Counted from the first letter of the stretch, positions 34,663 to 43,515 are shown. The stretch: 64,000 nucleotides of DNA from Hyphomicrobium sp. (GCA_016793445.1 JAEUME010000001.1:372001-436000); one strand, 5' to 3'. Translations and numbers: made by a program. The notes: generated by a model not told the origin, from the letters alone.

Positions 34663-35481
34663 ATGACATCGCAACAGACGTCGCATGAGGCAGCGCATGA
34701 CACGGAGCGGCACGCAACCGTAAGGCGCCGGCTCCGTCACTACTACACATCATACACTCCGGAAGGCCGACGCTTCAGATATGTTCTGCTCGCCTTCGAT
34801 CTGGTGACCGTGGTGTTCATCATTGCGACGTCATTCCTGCCGCGCAACAACGTCATCGAGTGGCTGGATGCGGTTTTCGGCATAGCCATCCTGGCGGAAT
34901 TTTCCGCGCGCATGTACAGCGCGCGCACGCCGTTACGCGAATTCCTCCATCCTGCGACTTGGGCCGACATGGCCGCGATCGCATCCTTCCTGGCTCCAAT
35001 CCTCGGGGAGGGCCTGGGGTTCCTGCGCGTTCTGCGCACCGTGCGGCTGCTCAGGACGTACCACCTGCTGCATCAGCTTCGCCGTGATGTCCCCTATTTC
35101 CGCCGGAACGAGGAAATCATCCTCGCCAGCGTGAACCTGTGCGTCTTCCTGTTCATCATGACGGGGCTCGTCTACGAAACGCAGCATCTCACCAACCCGC
35201 AGATTCAAAACTACGTCGATGCGCTCTACTTTACGATCACAGCGCTCACGACGACGGGGTTTGGCGACGTCACCTTACAGGGGACATCCGGGCGGCTGAT
35301 CTCTGTCGTGATCATGATCCTGGGCGTAACACTGTTCCTCAATTTGCTGCGCACTATTCTCCAACCCTCGAAGGTGCGCCACCGCTGCCCGACATGCGGC
35401 CTGATGCGTCACGACCATGACGCGGTGCATTGCAAAGCCTGCGGCACCATTCTCAACATTGCAGATGAAGGCAAGCTGTAA
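34663..35481 (+). CDS. Voltage-gated-type potassium channel with C-terminal zinc ribbon
   Basis: 272 residues from ATG 34663. Six membrane segments of the ion-transport family: S1 near YVLLAFDLVTVVFIIATSF, S4-like RVLRTVRLLRTYHLL with an Arg every third residue, and a pore helix with the selectivity filter TTTGFGD (ALTTTGFGDVTL), a potassium-type sequence. After S6 the tail carries CPTCGLMRHDHDAVHCKACG, a four-cysteine zinc-ribbon pattern that is unusual for such channels. Located in the inner membrane. Single gene; the ribbon may allow metal or redox control. Confidence 0.87.
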   Translation: MTSQQTSHEAAHDTERHATVRRRLRHYYTSYTPEGRRFRYVLLAFDLVTVVFIIATSFLPRNNVIEWLDAVFGIAILAEFSARMYSARTPLREFLHPATWADMAAIASFLAPILGEGLGFLRVLRTVRLLRTYHLLHQLRRDVPYFRRNEEIILASVNLCVFLFIMTGLVYETQHLTNPQIQNYVDALYFTITALTTTGFGDVTLQGTSGRLISVVIMILGVTLFLNLLRTILQPSKVRHRCPTCGLMRHDHDAVHCKACGTILNIADEGKL

Positions 35482-35521
35482 GCATCGCCTGATCATGGCC
35501 GCACGAGAGCCGTGCGCTGCG

Positions 35522-36055
35522 TCAGCTCTTTGATTTTACGATTTCGTTGATATTCGCCATTCCCTTCTCGAACATGCCGCCGACCATCCCGTCCATATTG
35601 ACGAAGGTGCAGATGGCGCGGCCAATGAAGTTGTTATGGCCGGTCATGGTCCACGTCATGCGCGTTCCGTTGCCCTCGGGTGCGAACTCAAACACGGTCT
35701 CGTTGGTGGCTTGCATCGGCTGCAAGAAGTCCAGCCGCATGACGATACGCTCGTTGGGCTTGGCCTCAGTGATGGTCATCTTGCCTTCTCCCACCTCGCT
35801 GTTGCCCGACCAAGCGAATGCCGCGCCTTCTCCTGAGTTTGCGCCTTCGAATGTGGCCTTGGCGTTCGGATCGAGCTTTGCCCACGGCGACCAGTTTTGC
35901 CAGTTGTGATAGTCGTTGACCTGCGCGAATACGGCCTCGGGCGGCGCATCGATGTGCGCTGTGCGCGTGACTGCGAACTCGGACGGCAGCATGGCGACAT
36001 ACCCGGCAAAGGCCGCAACCGCCGCAACAATAGAGATCATGATCCACTTCAGCAT
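35522..36055 (-). CDS. SRPBCC-family (polyketide cyclase-like) protein with membrane anchor
   Basis: 177 residues. An N-terminal hydrophobic segment (LKWIMISIVAAVAAFAGYVA) is followed by a START/Bet v1-like SRPBCC domain: ITRTAHIDAPPEAVFAQVNDYHNWQNWSPW-type beginning (VTRTAHIDAPPEAVFAQVND) and ending with the long C-terminal helix MVGGMFEKGMANINEIV. Ligand unknown. It may be a signal anchor or lipid-facing protein. It converges with the channel gene upstream. Confidence 0.82.
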   Translation of the reverse strand: MLKWIMISIVAAVAAFAGYVAMLPSEFAVTRTAHIDAPPEAVFAQVNDYHNWQNWSPWAKLDPNAKATFEGANSGEGAAFAWSGNSEVGEGKMTITEAKPNERIVMRLDFLQPMQATNETVFEFAPEGNGTRMTWTMTGHNNFIGRAICTFVNMDGMVGGMFEKGMANINEIVKSKS

Positions 36056-36289
36056 GTCTGTTGCTCCGTTGCCGCCGCGGCCGCGCCTTATAAAAGTAAC
36101 AGGCCATTTAGCGCCCCAATCTTGGCGTTGGATTGACCCATGGGTGCGTTAACCGCATTCGTCATCGCGCATTTCTCTGGCTGTCTGAGGATTTGACGTA
36201 GACAGCACAACCGGGCACGATCCGGCCCTGCCTTCGAGGCCGCCTGTATGGCGTGGCTTGAGCACATCCACATCAGTAAGGGCGCACCT

Positions 36290-37180
36290 ATGAGAGCGCA
36301 CCAATTGAGCAGGCACAAATCCGTGATGCGCGCCATGCACAGTTGCGCCGCTGGTTTTCTTCTTGTGGCCGCCGCGAGCGCGCTGGCCGCTGAAGATCAA
36401 GCGCCGCCGCCTGCCAGCACCAGCGAGACCGCCAACACTGCGGCGCAGGAGCCCGCCGAGAGCACCGCGGCCGCTACATCCGCGCAGCCGGCAGGCAAGC
36501 AAGATGGCAAGCCCGATGACAAACAAGACGCCGCCAGTGCGGATGGGCTCACAATGGAGGTATTTCTGGATCGGCTGATGCGCGCGGAGAGCGGTGGGCG
36601 CACGAATGCCCGTAATCCGCGCTCAACCGCTTTGGGGCCTTTCCAGTTCATCGCTTCGACCTGGCTGATGATCGCCAACAAGCACTTCACCAAAGAGACG
36701 GAAGGGCTGCGGGTCGACCAAGTGCTGGCTCTGCGCACGGACATGGCTCTGTCGCGGCGGGCCGCGCAGATCTACACGCATCAGAACGCGGCCTATCTGT
36801 TGGCGCAGGGCCATAAGGCGACCTACCCCAACCTGCGCCTCGCTTTCCTGGTCGGCCCCGGCGCGGCGGTGCGCGTCCTTGCGGCTCCCGCCGATGCCGC
36901 AGCGAGTACGCTTCTGGGCGGCTCTGTCATCGCGGCCAACCCCTTCATGGCGCGATTGACGGCGGGCGGCCTTATCACTCGCGCGGCCCGCGATATCCTT
37001 GCAGACCCCGGTACGCTCGCCGGCGTGATGCCAGATCCCGCGCTGGCCGCAGCGGGAGGATCGGCAGGCAAACGGCCTGCGATTGCAGTGCCCTGCGAAC
37101 TCAGCCTGCCATCGTGTCGCCGCTGGCTTGCGCTCGCGCAACGGCGGGTTGATCGCAAACAGCGCCGCGCAAGCCGCTGA
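36290..37180 (+). CDS. Secreted lytic-transglycosylase-like protein
   Basis: 296 residues; ATG 36290 gives a signal peptide ending ALAAED and has AAGGG 7 bases upstream. A Pro/Ala/Lys-rich linker (about 30-85) leads to an SLT-like domain: MRAESGGRTNARNPRSTALGPFQF in pieces (RAESGGRTNA, ALGPFQFI), where the Glu of ESGG is the predicted catalytic acid for peptidoglycan cleavage. The later part (AAQIYTHQNAAYLLAQGH) fits the domain. The C terminus is Cys- and Arg-rich (CELSLPSCRRW). Periplasmic cell-wall remodelling is inferred. Confidence 0.8.
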   Translation: MRAHQLSRHKSVMRAMHSCAAGFLLVAAASALAAEDQAPPPASTSETANTAAQEPAESTAAATSAQPAGKQDGKPDDKQDAASADGLTMEVFLDRLMRAESGGRTNARNPRSTALGPFQFIASTWLMIANKHFTKETEGLRVDQVLALRTDMALSRRAAQIYTHQNAAYLLAQGHKATYPNLRLAFLVGPGAAVRVLAAPADAAASTLLGGSVIAANPFMARLTAGGLITRAARDILADPGTLAGVMPDPALAAAGGSAGKRPAIAVPCELSLPSCRRWLALAQRRVDRKQRRASR

Positions 37181-37305
37181 GCGCGCGCATTTAGTCTCTC
37201 GCGCAGCACAAGACGCTTCCCGCTAAATCACGAGAAGAGCCCAAGAATCATCCGAATCTGCTAGATAGTTGAAGCTCCACCTTTGACCGCACGAGGAGTT
37301 GCGAC

Positions 37306-37590
37306 ATGTCCGATAGAACCCAGCTCGCCATTGGCCGCAACATGCTGAGCGTGCCGCGCGTCACGAAACGGGCCCTTGAGGTGTTGATCGCGACGGGCAT
37401 GACAGGAATGGTGTCCCTGCTCATCCTGCTGCTGAACAACGTGCTTACGGGGCGCGGCGGCTGGCTGAATGGCTTCGATGTCTGGATGTCTTTCATCCGC
37501 AGACCTGATATTCTGGGCACGATGGTCTTGACAGCAATTTGCACGGTCGCGTTCCTGCAGTGGCAACGTGATGGCGGCGGCAAGCGCTGA
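37306..37590 (+). CDS. Small two-helix membrane protein, unknown function
   Basis: 94 residues with GAGGAG about 9 bases before the ATG. Two hydrophobic segments (about 25-46 and 72-86) separated by a short hydrophilic loop (RRPDILGT). I do not recognise a family. Its gene lies 80 bases before another small membrane protein gene on the same strand, so they may be coexpressed. Confidence 0.65.
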   Translation: MSDRTQLAIGRNMLSVPRVTKRALEVLIATGMTGMVSLLILLLNNVLTGRGGWLNGFDVWMSFIRRPDILGTMVLTAICTVAFLQWQRDGGGKR

Positions 37591-37671
37591 GCCAAGGCGC
37601 CATCACCGGGACGAAGATGCAGTCCGCACGGGGATGTCCCTGCGGGCTGCAAACGTAAGAAGGTGACCCCC

Positions 37672-37902
37672 ATGAGTGCACTTCTCCTGACGGCGCTGAT
37701 CATCCTGCTGACCCTGTCCGCCATCGGCTATGTCGCCGCCCAGCGCGCCGCGCGCGAAGACCAGCCTGATCCCAAACTGACCTTGCTGCCAGGAGATATC
37801 TCCTATGAAAGTAAGAGCGGGAATGTAAAGGTCTACTTTCCGATCACGACTTCCATCGTGTTGTCGATCGTGCTGACGCTTCTGATGCGGTTCTTCGGCT
37901 GA
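37672..37902 (+). CDS. DUF2905 family small membrane protein
   Basis: 76 residues from ATG 37672 with AAGGTGA just upstream. An N-terminal membrane segment, a LLPGDISYESKSGNVKVYFPI middle stretch and a C-terminal membrane segment match DUF2905, a small membrane family of unknown function whose core is PGDI ... V.FPI.T. Confidence 0.85.
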   Translation: MSALLLTALIILLTLSAIGYVAAQRAAREDQPDPKLTLLPGDISYESKSGNVKVYFPITTSIVLSIVLTLLMRFFG

Positions 37903-37968
37903 TCTTGAGAACGGAATTGCGACACGGGAGGGCGCAATGGGCGGGCGAGGTTCCCATCACCCCTGCTC

Positions 37969-38538
37969 TCATCCGCCCTGCCACGACTTCACTGCCTCCA
38001 GCGGATAGATCAGCATCAGCACGTTGAGCGTGAGGTTATCGCGGATCATATAGGCCATGAGGGCTTCAAGGCCGAAGAACAGCACCACACTGACCCAGAC
38101 GGGCAGCCGGGAAGCCAGGGCGAAGCCGGCCATCATGGCGATGATATCGGCAACTGAGTTGATGACGCTGTCGCCATAGTAGTCGAGCGAGATCGTTGCC
38201 GCGCGATAGCGGTCGATGATGAGCGGCGTATTCTCCAGGATCTCCCATCCCGCCTCGATAGCGACGGCCGCCGCAAACCGTTGGCCCAAGGTCCACTGCG
38301 GCGTGGCCCACCAGAATAGTGCGTAAAACAGCAGCCCGTGCAGCACATGCGAGAGGGTGTACCAGTCGGTGAGATGCTGGGAGTTCTCCGAGCTTTGCAC
38401 CACCCCGTGCCACAGCTTGATGGTGCCGCAGGTGCAGATCGGGACGCGCCCCATGGCCAGCAGCACAAGCGCCGTCACAACCAGGATGCCAGCGGCGACG
38501 CGCGCACTGTGCTTGTCCGTCAAGGTTCCCAAGTGCAC
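37969..38538 (-). CDS. UPF0314/DUF2585 integral membrane protein
   Basis: 189 residues from GTG 38538, with GGAGG 7 bases upstream; a longer frame to 38814 overlaps the preceding gene and is not needed. It contains CTCGTIKLWHGVVQSSENSQHLTDWYTLSHVLHG in pieces (LWHGVVQSSENSQHLTDWY, SHVLHGLLFY) and EAGWEILENTPLIIDRYR, which are signatures of UPF0314, a four-helix membrane family of Hyphomicrobiales. Function unknown. It starts two bases after the stop of the upstream gene and is coupled to it. Confidence 0.88.
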   Translation of the reverse strand: MHLGTLTDKHSARVAAGILVVTALVLLAMGRVPICTCGTIKLWHGVVQSSENSQHLTDWYTLSHVLHGLLFYALFWWATPQWTLGQRFAAAVAIEAGWEILENTPLIIDRYRAATISLDYYGDSVINSVADIIAMMAGFALASRLPVWVSVVLFFGLEALMAYMIRDNLTLNVLMLIYPLEAVKSWQGG

Positions 38539-38540
38539 GG

Positions 38541-38855
38541 TCAGTCCTCCACCCCGACCGGCGCCGCCTTGCGGGCTCTGCGGCGCGTGCGCCAGCGCAC
38601 CCAGCCTTCCACCAACGCCCAGACGATGAGAAGGCCCAGCAGCATCGGCAGGGTAATCAGCGCCATCCAGCCCATAACGAACATGGTGGAGAGCACGCCG
38701 CCGATGTCCAGCCCCGCAATGGAGCACACGGAGGTTGAGGCTTCGTTGAGTTCGCAGCCCGCGAGCGCGGCGATGGTTGCGCTCGCCAGGACCGAGGCAA
38801 GCGGCAGCAGGCACAACGCGGCAAGCACGATGAAGATACGGCGAAGCAGGCGCAT
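38541..38855 (-). CDS. Small membrane protein, unknown function
   Basis: 104 residues from ATG 38855 with a strong GGGAGGAAAGGA site immediately upstream. N-terminal membrane segment (LRRIFIVLAALCLLPLASVL), a loop with two cysteines (GCELNEASTSVCS) that could be periplasmic and disulfide-bonded, a second membrane segment (STMFVMGWMALITLPMLLGLL) and an Arg-rich tail. I do not recognise a family. Operon with the UPF0314 gene suggests a shared role. Confidence 0.75.
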   Translation of the reverse strand: MRLLRRIFIVLAALCLLPLASVLASATIAALAGCELNEASTSVCSIAGLDIGGVLSTMFVMGWMALITLPMLLGLLIVWALVEGWVRWRTRRRARKAAPVGVED

Positions 38856-38926
38856 TCCTTTCCTCCCAGCATCCGCCGTCGGCCGGCCGTGCCGCATACG
38901 GGCAAGACGCCGTTTCCGTTCTAAGT

Positions 38927-38952
38927 AGAATCGCGAAACAACTCTCGATTCT
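38927..38952 (-). promoter_or_regulatory. AGAATCG-N12-CGATTCT inverted repeat
   Basis: Perfect 7-base arms separated by 12 bases, in an AT-richer stretch about 70 bases upstream of the small membrane protein/UPF0314 operon. A candidate operator. Confidence 0.45.
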
Positions 38953-39116
38953 CGTAATATCGTGTTTCTTCTTGGAAAAACCGTTCGCCTTGCTTTAGCC
39001 GATGAAAACGGCGCTGACAGGCACGCTGGAGCCACGCCGGCGGCGAAATTGTGCTGACACGTCTGGAACGGATGCTAGGCCCGTGACCCAAGACCGGCGT
39101 ATCAAGCCAGCCGAAC

Positions 39117-39617
39117 TTAGATCAGCCAACGGGGTGCGGACGACAGGTAGTGCGCGTACTCGTCTCCGAACGCGGCGAGCAGGTCGCGCTCCTCCTTGCG
39201 GATGACCGTGAGATTCATGGCCAGGACGTAGAGGGCGATGGCCGCAATCGCGCCTGAGATCGAGAAGACTGCGATCGACGCCAGAGGAATGAAGAACGCC
39301 ACATAGATGGGATTGCGCGAATAGCCAAAGATCCCCGACGTCACCAGATGACCCGGCGCGCCGAACGTGTTGGCCAGCAACGACAGACGCATATGGCGCT
39401 GAATGGCAAGCACGCTGACAATAAACACCCCAAAGGCGCCAAGCAGCACATAGAGCCCTAGACCGCCGGAAAAGAGGCTCTGTGCCATGGCAGGAGAGGC
39501 CGCCAACGCCATGCCGGCGGCGAACGATGCACCGCTGATCCAGGCGGACAGATCGATGCGATTGAGCCCGCCTTTGAGTTCGATGAGGGGAGCTTGCAGT
39601 TCGATAGACGCCGGCAT
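39117..39617 (-). CDS. Isoprenylcysteine carboxyl-methyltransferase-like (PEMT/ICMT) membrane protein
   Basis: 166 residues from ATG 39617 (MPASIELQAPL). Four hydrophobic segments, with the family signature FGYSRNPIYVAFF and the C-terminal EERDLLAAFGDEYAHYLSSAPRW in pieces (RKEERDLLAAFGDEYAHYL). In this superfamily these residues bind S-adenosylmethionine and carry out methylation of lipids or small molecules in the membrane. Substrate unknown. Another member lies at 60734-61222. Confidence 0.83.
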   Translation of the reverse strand: MPASIELQAPLIELKGGLNRIDLSAWISGASFAAGMALAASPAMAQSLFSGGLGLYVLLGAFGVFIVSVLAIQRHMRLSLLANTFGAPGHLVTSGIFGYSRNPIYVAFFIPLASIAVFSISGAIAAIALYVLAMNLTVIRKEERDLLAAFGDEYAHYLSSAPRWLI

Positions 39618-39929
39618 GGCTGTTTCTTCCGAGGCTCTTAACCATAACGCGCCGCATGGCAGGTTCGCGGCTGTTGTCCGACGGCTGCACAGCATCCCGA
39701 TTTGGAACGCTATGCCGCGTCTGAAGGCAAACCTGCAAGGCCGGGGCCATGACCGGAATGCGCAAAGTCCGGCGTCCGGGAAAGCCGCGTTAGCGATCCC
39801 CGCTCTTGGGGAGCAACGCCTGCCTTGCGCGTTAACGCTTGCAGTCCGTCGGCGCGCTGCCCTAATGCACCAAAAAAGCAACGCGGCTGGGCACGGGCTG
39901 CATCGCGGCAAGACAGAGGAGCAAAAGTC

Positions 39930-40340
39930 GTGGCGGATCTTTCCAAACTGCGCGTTGGCCTCGAAGGCTCAGCACGGACGGTCGTCACGCCCGGGCGCAT
40001 GGCACCCGCCATGGGTTCTGGCGGCGCGCCGGTCTTCGCCAGTCCTTCGATGATCGCGCTCATGGAAGGCGCGGCCGTCGATTGCGTGGAATCCCTCCTG
40101 CCGGATGATCACCAGAGCCTCGGCACCCATCTCGACGTGCATCATATCGCGGCAACACCTGAAGGGCTGACAGTCACCGCCCGCGCCAGGCTGACCGCGA
40201 TCGACGGGCGCAAGCTCACGTTCTCTGTCGAAGCTCACGACGGGGTGGAAACCATCGGCAAGGGCACGCATGTCCGGGTCGTTGTCGACACGCCGCGGTT
40301 CATGTCGCGGTTGGCCCAGAAGGCCGGGCCGAAGGCGTAA
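39930..40340 (+). CDS. FlK-like thioesterase-family protein
   Basis: 136 residues from GTG 39930, with GAGGAG 9 bases upstream; a longer frame to 39825 has no family resemblance. Hot-dog fold of the fluoroacetyl-CoA thioesterase-like group: VFASPSMIALMEGAAVDCVESLLPDDHQSLGTHLDVHHIAATPEG in pieces (SPSMIALMEGAAVDCVE, SLGTHLDVHHIA), then a TVTARARLTAIDGRKLTFSVEAHDG strand region and GTHVRVVVD. Probably hydrolyses or protects against an acyl-CoA; substrate unknown. Confidence 0.83.
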   Translation: MADLSKLRVGLEGSARTVVTPGRMAPAMGSGGAPVFASPSMIALMEGAAVDCVESLLPDDHQSLGTHLDVHHIAATPEGLTVTARARLTAIDGRKLTFSVEAHDGVETIGKGTHVRVVVDTPRFMSRLAQKAGPKA

Positions 40341-40447
40341 ATCGCGCCCAAACAAGCGTCACCTTTGCACGTTATTGCACCTGCACACAGCATGCTATGA
40401 AGATGGGCCAAGGGGTGTTTTGCACCCGCAACGGAGTGCACACGGTG

Positions 40448-41713
40448 ATGTTGAGACGTCTCTGGCTTGTCCTGGCGATACCCGCTCTTGCTGGCGCGTG
40501 GGGGCTGCGCGCGCACGCCGAAGAGTGCACGGCGGCCGATTATGCCGCCGCCGTGGACCGCTCCGGCGCGGAGTTGAGCAGGGAGAGCCGTGCGGTCCAG
40601 CCCAAGATCCAGCAACGCATGCGCCGCTATCAGCAGGTCATGGGCCTACCTGATGCCGATTATGAGGACGCGGCGCTCCAGGCCATTCACGACGACCGCT
40701 TGGAACAGCTCGACATCAAAAGCAGCGAGCTTCTGTTGAAGATCGACAGCATGGGGCGGCTGCCCAACGGAAAGCCGCCGAGCTGCGCGGAGCTTGCCGA
40801 TATCGACGCCTTGGGTAAGGAGCTGCTTGGGATCGTCCGCACCAAGTCGGATTATATTCTCGCCCGGCTCGATGCCAAGATTGCGGAGGCCGGCGGCTCC
40901 AAAGCAGCGACCACCACGCCGGCCAAGACCGAACCCGCCCAAAACGATCCTTCGAAGAGCCCGCCCGCGAAGAGCGTCCCTGCAAAGTCAGAGCCTGCCA
41001 AAGACGAAACTGCGAAGGCCCAGCCCGCCGCACCGACGCCGGAGCCCAAGACCGAAGCCAAAGAACCCAAGTCCCAATCCAACGCCGAGCCCAAACCGCA
41101 AGTTGCCGCGCGTGAGAACTGGCCCGCAAAGACCAAGCCGAGCGACGCCTTCCAGCCCGGCCCGGCGGCGGACGCCATCGTGACGGCCCCCGCGCCCGTC
41201 GATGGTCAGCGCGCGGGCGGCAATGAGGAAGGCTATTCCATTGATGAGATCCGCGACGCCACGCGCGGATTCTTCGGGACCATCTCAACAAGCCTCGCCA
41301 GCGTTATCGAACACGCCTTCAAGACTTCAGGCCGTCCGACTGCCTACGTGCTTGGAACCGAAGGCGGCGGAGCCTTTCTCGCCGGACTGCGCTTTGGCGA
41401 GGGAACCCTTTTCATGCGCAAACACCCCGAAACCCGGAAGGTCTGGTGGCATGGGCCCTCGATCGGCGGGGATTTCGGAGCCTCGGGCACGCGCACGATG
41501 TTCCTGATCTACAAACTCGACAACGAAGAGGGACTGTTCCGCAGCTTCACCGGAGTCGATGGCTCGGCATTTTTCGTGGGCGGCGTCGGCATGACTGTAC
41601 TCAAGGGCGGAGACGTTATCATGGCGCCGATCCGCACCGGGCTCGGTCTGCGCGTGGGCGCGAGTGTTGGGTACGTACGCTTCACACCCGACCCGACGTG
41701 GAATCCCTTCTGA
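40448..41713 (+). CDS. EipA/DUF1134 envelope protein with long N-terminal extension
   Basis: 421 residues from ATG 40448 (GGAG about 9 bases upstream). The C-terminal 160 residues (about 262-421) are DUF1134/EipA: YSIDEIRDATRGFFGTIS, AYVLGTEGGGAFLAGLRFGEG and VGYVRFTPDPTWNPF. EipA is a conserved periplasmic envelope-integrity protein of Alphaproteobacteria, usually about 190 residues. Here it is preceded by a signal peptide, a helical domain with two cysteines (about 26-165) and a Lys/Pro/Ala/Glu repeat linker (about 166-255). The linker looks like a flexible cell-wall-spanning spacer. Two L,D-transpeptidase genes follow on the opposite strand. Confidence 0.88.
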   Translation: MLRRLWLVLAIPALAGAWGLRAHAEECTAADYAAAVDRSGAELSRESRAVQPKIQQRMRRYQQVMGLPDADYEDAALQAIHDDRLEQLDIKSSELLLKIDSMGRLPNGKPPSCAELADIDALGKELLGIVRTKSDYILARLDAKIAEAGGSKAATTTPAKTEPAQNDPSKSPPAKSVPAKSEPAKDETAKAQPAAPTPEPKTEAKEPKSQSNAEPKPQVAARENWPAKTKPSDAFQPGPAADAIVTAPAPVDGQRAGGNEEGYSIDEIRDATRGFFGTISTSLASVIEHAFKTSGRPTAYVLGTEGGGAFLAGLRFGEGTLFMRKHPETRKVWWHGPSIGGDFGASGTRTMFLIYKLDNEEGLFRSFTGVDGSAFFVGGVGMTVLKGGDVIMAPIRTGLGLRVGASVGYVRFTPDPTWNPF

Positions 41714-41744
41714 CACGCCACATAGCGCAAAGACGACAAAATGG

Positions 41745-41776
41745 AAAAGCCCGGCGCAAAGTCCGGGCTTTTCTTA
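41745..41776 (+). terminator. Rho-independent terminator between EipA and L,D-transpeptidase genes
   Basis: Stem AAAAGCCCGG / CCGGGCTTTT with an 8-base loop, followed by CTTA; the A-rich left arm lets it serve the opposite-strand L,D-transpeptidase gene too. Confidence 0.88.
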
Positions 41777-41807
41777 TTCGATCGCTTCGGTCTGTAAACG
41801 CCGCGCA

Positions 41808-42689
41808 TCACCAGCTGCTGGCGTATCCGCCGTAGCCCTTGTAATAGTAGCGGCGGGGTTGGTTGCCGCTTATCCGCTGCACCTTCTTGCCGCTTGCGTA
41901 GGGATAGGCCTTATAAGCCGCCGCGGCGTTACGCTTCTTGATGAAGTTCGGATTGTAGGCCGAGGACGAACTTCCAAAATCAAACAGGCCCCACCCACTG
42001 CTCCCGCTGGCGGCATACTGAGGCGCAGGTGCGTACTTGCGGCTGGCAATGACAGGTGCACCGTATTTGGGCGTTCCGTACACCGATACGCGTGTCAACT
42101 TGAGACCGTGCTTGTGCACAAGGTTGTAGAACGTCTTGGCGTTTGCCGGAGCAAGACGGATGCAGCCGTGCGAGGCCGGACGCCCGAGCATACCCGTTGC
42201 GTATGTGGCATGGATCGCGACGCCGCCATTGATGAAGACCGCATTCGGCATCGGCGCATTGTCATACTTGCGCGAGTACCACATCTTAGCCGTCCACTGC
42301 GGGCGGAAGGTTCCACGCGGCGTAGGGTGACTCGCTGTGCCCGAGGAGATCGGCCAAGAGTACTTCACCTGACCGTGCTCGCTGACCGTCAGCCTCTGAG
42401 CCGCAAGGTCGATCGAAACCTTCAAGGTTGGATCAGGTAATGGCGCGGGCTTAGGCTTGGCATCGGCTTGCTCGGGCTTGCTCTCTGGAGTTGCCGTTGC
42501 AGCTGGCGAGGAGGTTTCTGGTGCAGCCTCGGCAGTTGTCGCGGCGGTCGCGGCAGGTTCTTGGGCTACGTCCGAACCCTTGTCGGCTTTAGCGACCACC
42601 GTGGCATCCGCCTTGCCTGACTCGGCCTGGACAGCACCTGCGAAAAGCAAGGTGAGACTGGCCAGCGCCAGCACGCCTTTACGCAACAT
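41808..42689 (-). CDS. L,D-transpeptidase (YkuD family)
   Basis: 293 residues from ATG 42689 (GGAG 6 bases upstream). Signal peptide (LRKGVLALASLTLLFAGAVQA), an Ala/Glu/Pro/Thr-rich linker (about 25-90), a YkuD domain with IHATYATGMLGRPASHGCIRLAP containing the catalytic Cys and His in pieces (HATYATG, SHGCIRL), and a Tyr/Lys/Ser-rich C-terminal tail ending YYYKGYGGYASSW. It forms 3-3 cross-links in peptidoglycan or anchors outer-membrane proteins. The tail may bind envelope components. Confidence 0.9.
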   Translation of the reverse strand: MLRKGVLALASLTLLFAGAVQAESGKADATVVAKADKGSDVAQEPAATAATTAEAAPETSSPAATATPESKPEQADAKPKPAPLPDPTLKVSIDLAAQRLTVSEHGQVKYSWPISSGTASHPTPRGTFRPQWTAKMWYSRKYDNAPMPNAVFINGGVAIHATYATGMLGRPASHGCIRLAPANAKTFYNLVHKHGLKLTRVSVYGTPKYGAPVIASRKYAPAPQYAASGSSGWGLFDFGSSSSAYNPNFIKKRNAAAAYKAYPYASGKKVQRISGNQPRRYYYKGYGGYASSW

Positions 42690-42901
42690 CATCAACTCCA
42701 ATCTTGGAACAAAAAGACGAATACCGAACGACAACTATACGATAATCGGTGCTGAAAGCTTAACGCTGCGGGCGATTTCCAAATCGCCATGGCACTCGCG
42801 CCACGCCTGCGAAATTCCGCTATCCGATTGTCGTGACATGACATTTTTTATCGCTTCCGCCGCCTCTCTGGCGCCGATCGATAAAATGCGCGCTATTGTT
42901 G

Positions 42902-43324
42902 TTAGTAGACGGAGATCCGTGTGCGGCCCATCCCATGACTTGAGACGAGCGAGTACAACTGCCTGGCGTGGCCCGGCGCCAGCCGCACGCACCCATGGGA
43001 GGCAGGCCGTCCGAGGAACTGCGTGTGCTGCGTGCCATGAATCGCGTAGCCGCCCCGGAAGAAGATGGAGTACGGCATCGGCGCGTCGTCGTACTTCTTG
43101 GAGTACCAGACGCGCTCCAACCTATGGGCGCGATAGCTGCCACGGGGAGTGCGGTATCCTTTGCGGCCGGTCGATACGGGCCATGAATAATAGTGCATGC
43201 CGTCGACGAAGACGTTCATGGTTTGCGATCCAGTATTGATCTGGACGGAGACATCAGCCTTCGCCGCCATTGGCACGGCGATAGCGAACAGCGCCATCGC
43301 GGCCGCTGCCATAACCCTCAACAT
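42902..43324 (-). CDS. Short L,D-transpeptidase (YkuD family)
   Basis: 140 residues from ATG 43324 (AGGGG 7 bases upstream). Signal peptide (MLRVMAAAAMALFAIAVPMAAKA) followed directly by a minimal YkuD domain with IHGTQHTQFLGRPASHGCVRL (catalytic His and Cys in SHGCVRL). It lacks linker and tail. It is a paralogue of the gene downstream, which is on the same strand after a 212-base gap. Likely periplasmic. Confidence 0.9.
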   Translation of the reverse strand: MLRVMAAAAMALFAIAVPMAAKADVSVQINTGSQTMNVFVDGMHYYSWPVSTGRKGYRTPRGSYRAHRLERVWYSKKYDDAPMPYSIFFRGGYAIHGTQHTQFLGRPASHGCVRLAPGHARQLYSLVSSHGMGRTRISVY

Positions 43325-43515
43325 TGTAGATCCCCTCGAACGCAAGTGAGACGCGATACAAAACTTGCAGACGGCCTTTGCGGCCGCTGGAAACGATCTC
43401 CTATCTCAGCGCTTTGAAGCGGCTGCGAACTGGACGATCTATCCTATTAGAGAAGATCGATGATATGGCTAGCAAACGCAAGTCCGTATTGGCACCTAAT
43501 CTGCGCACTTCGCTT

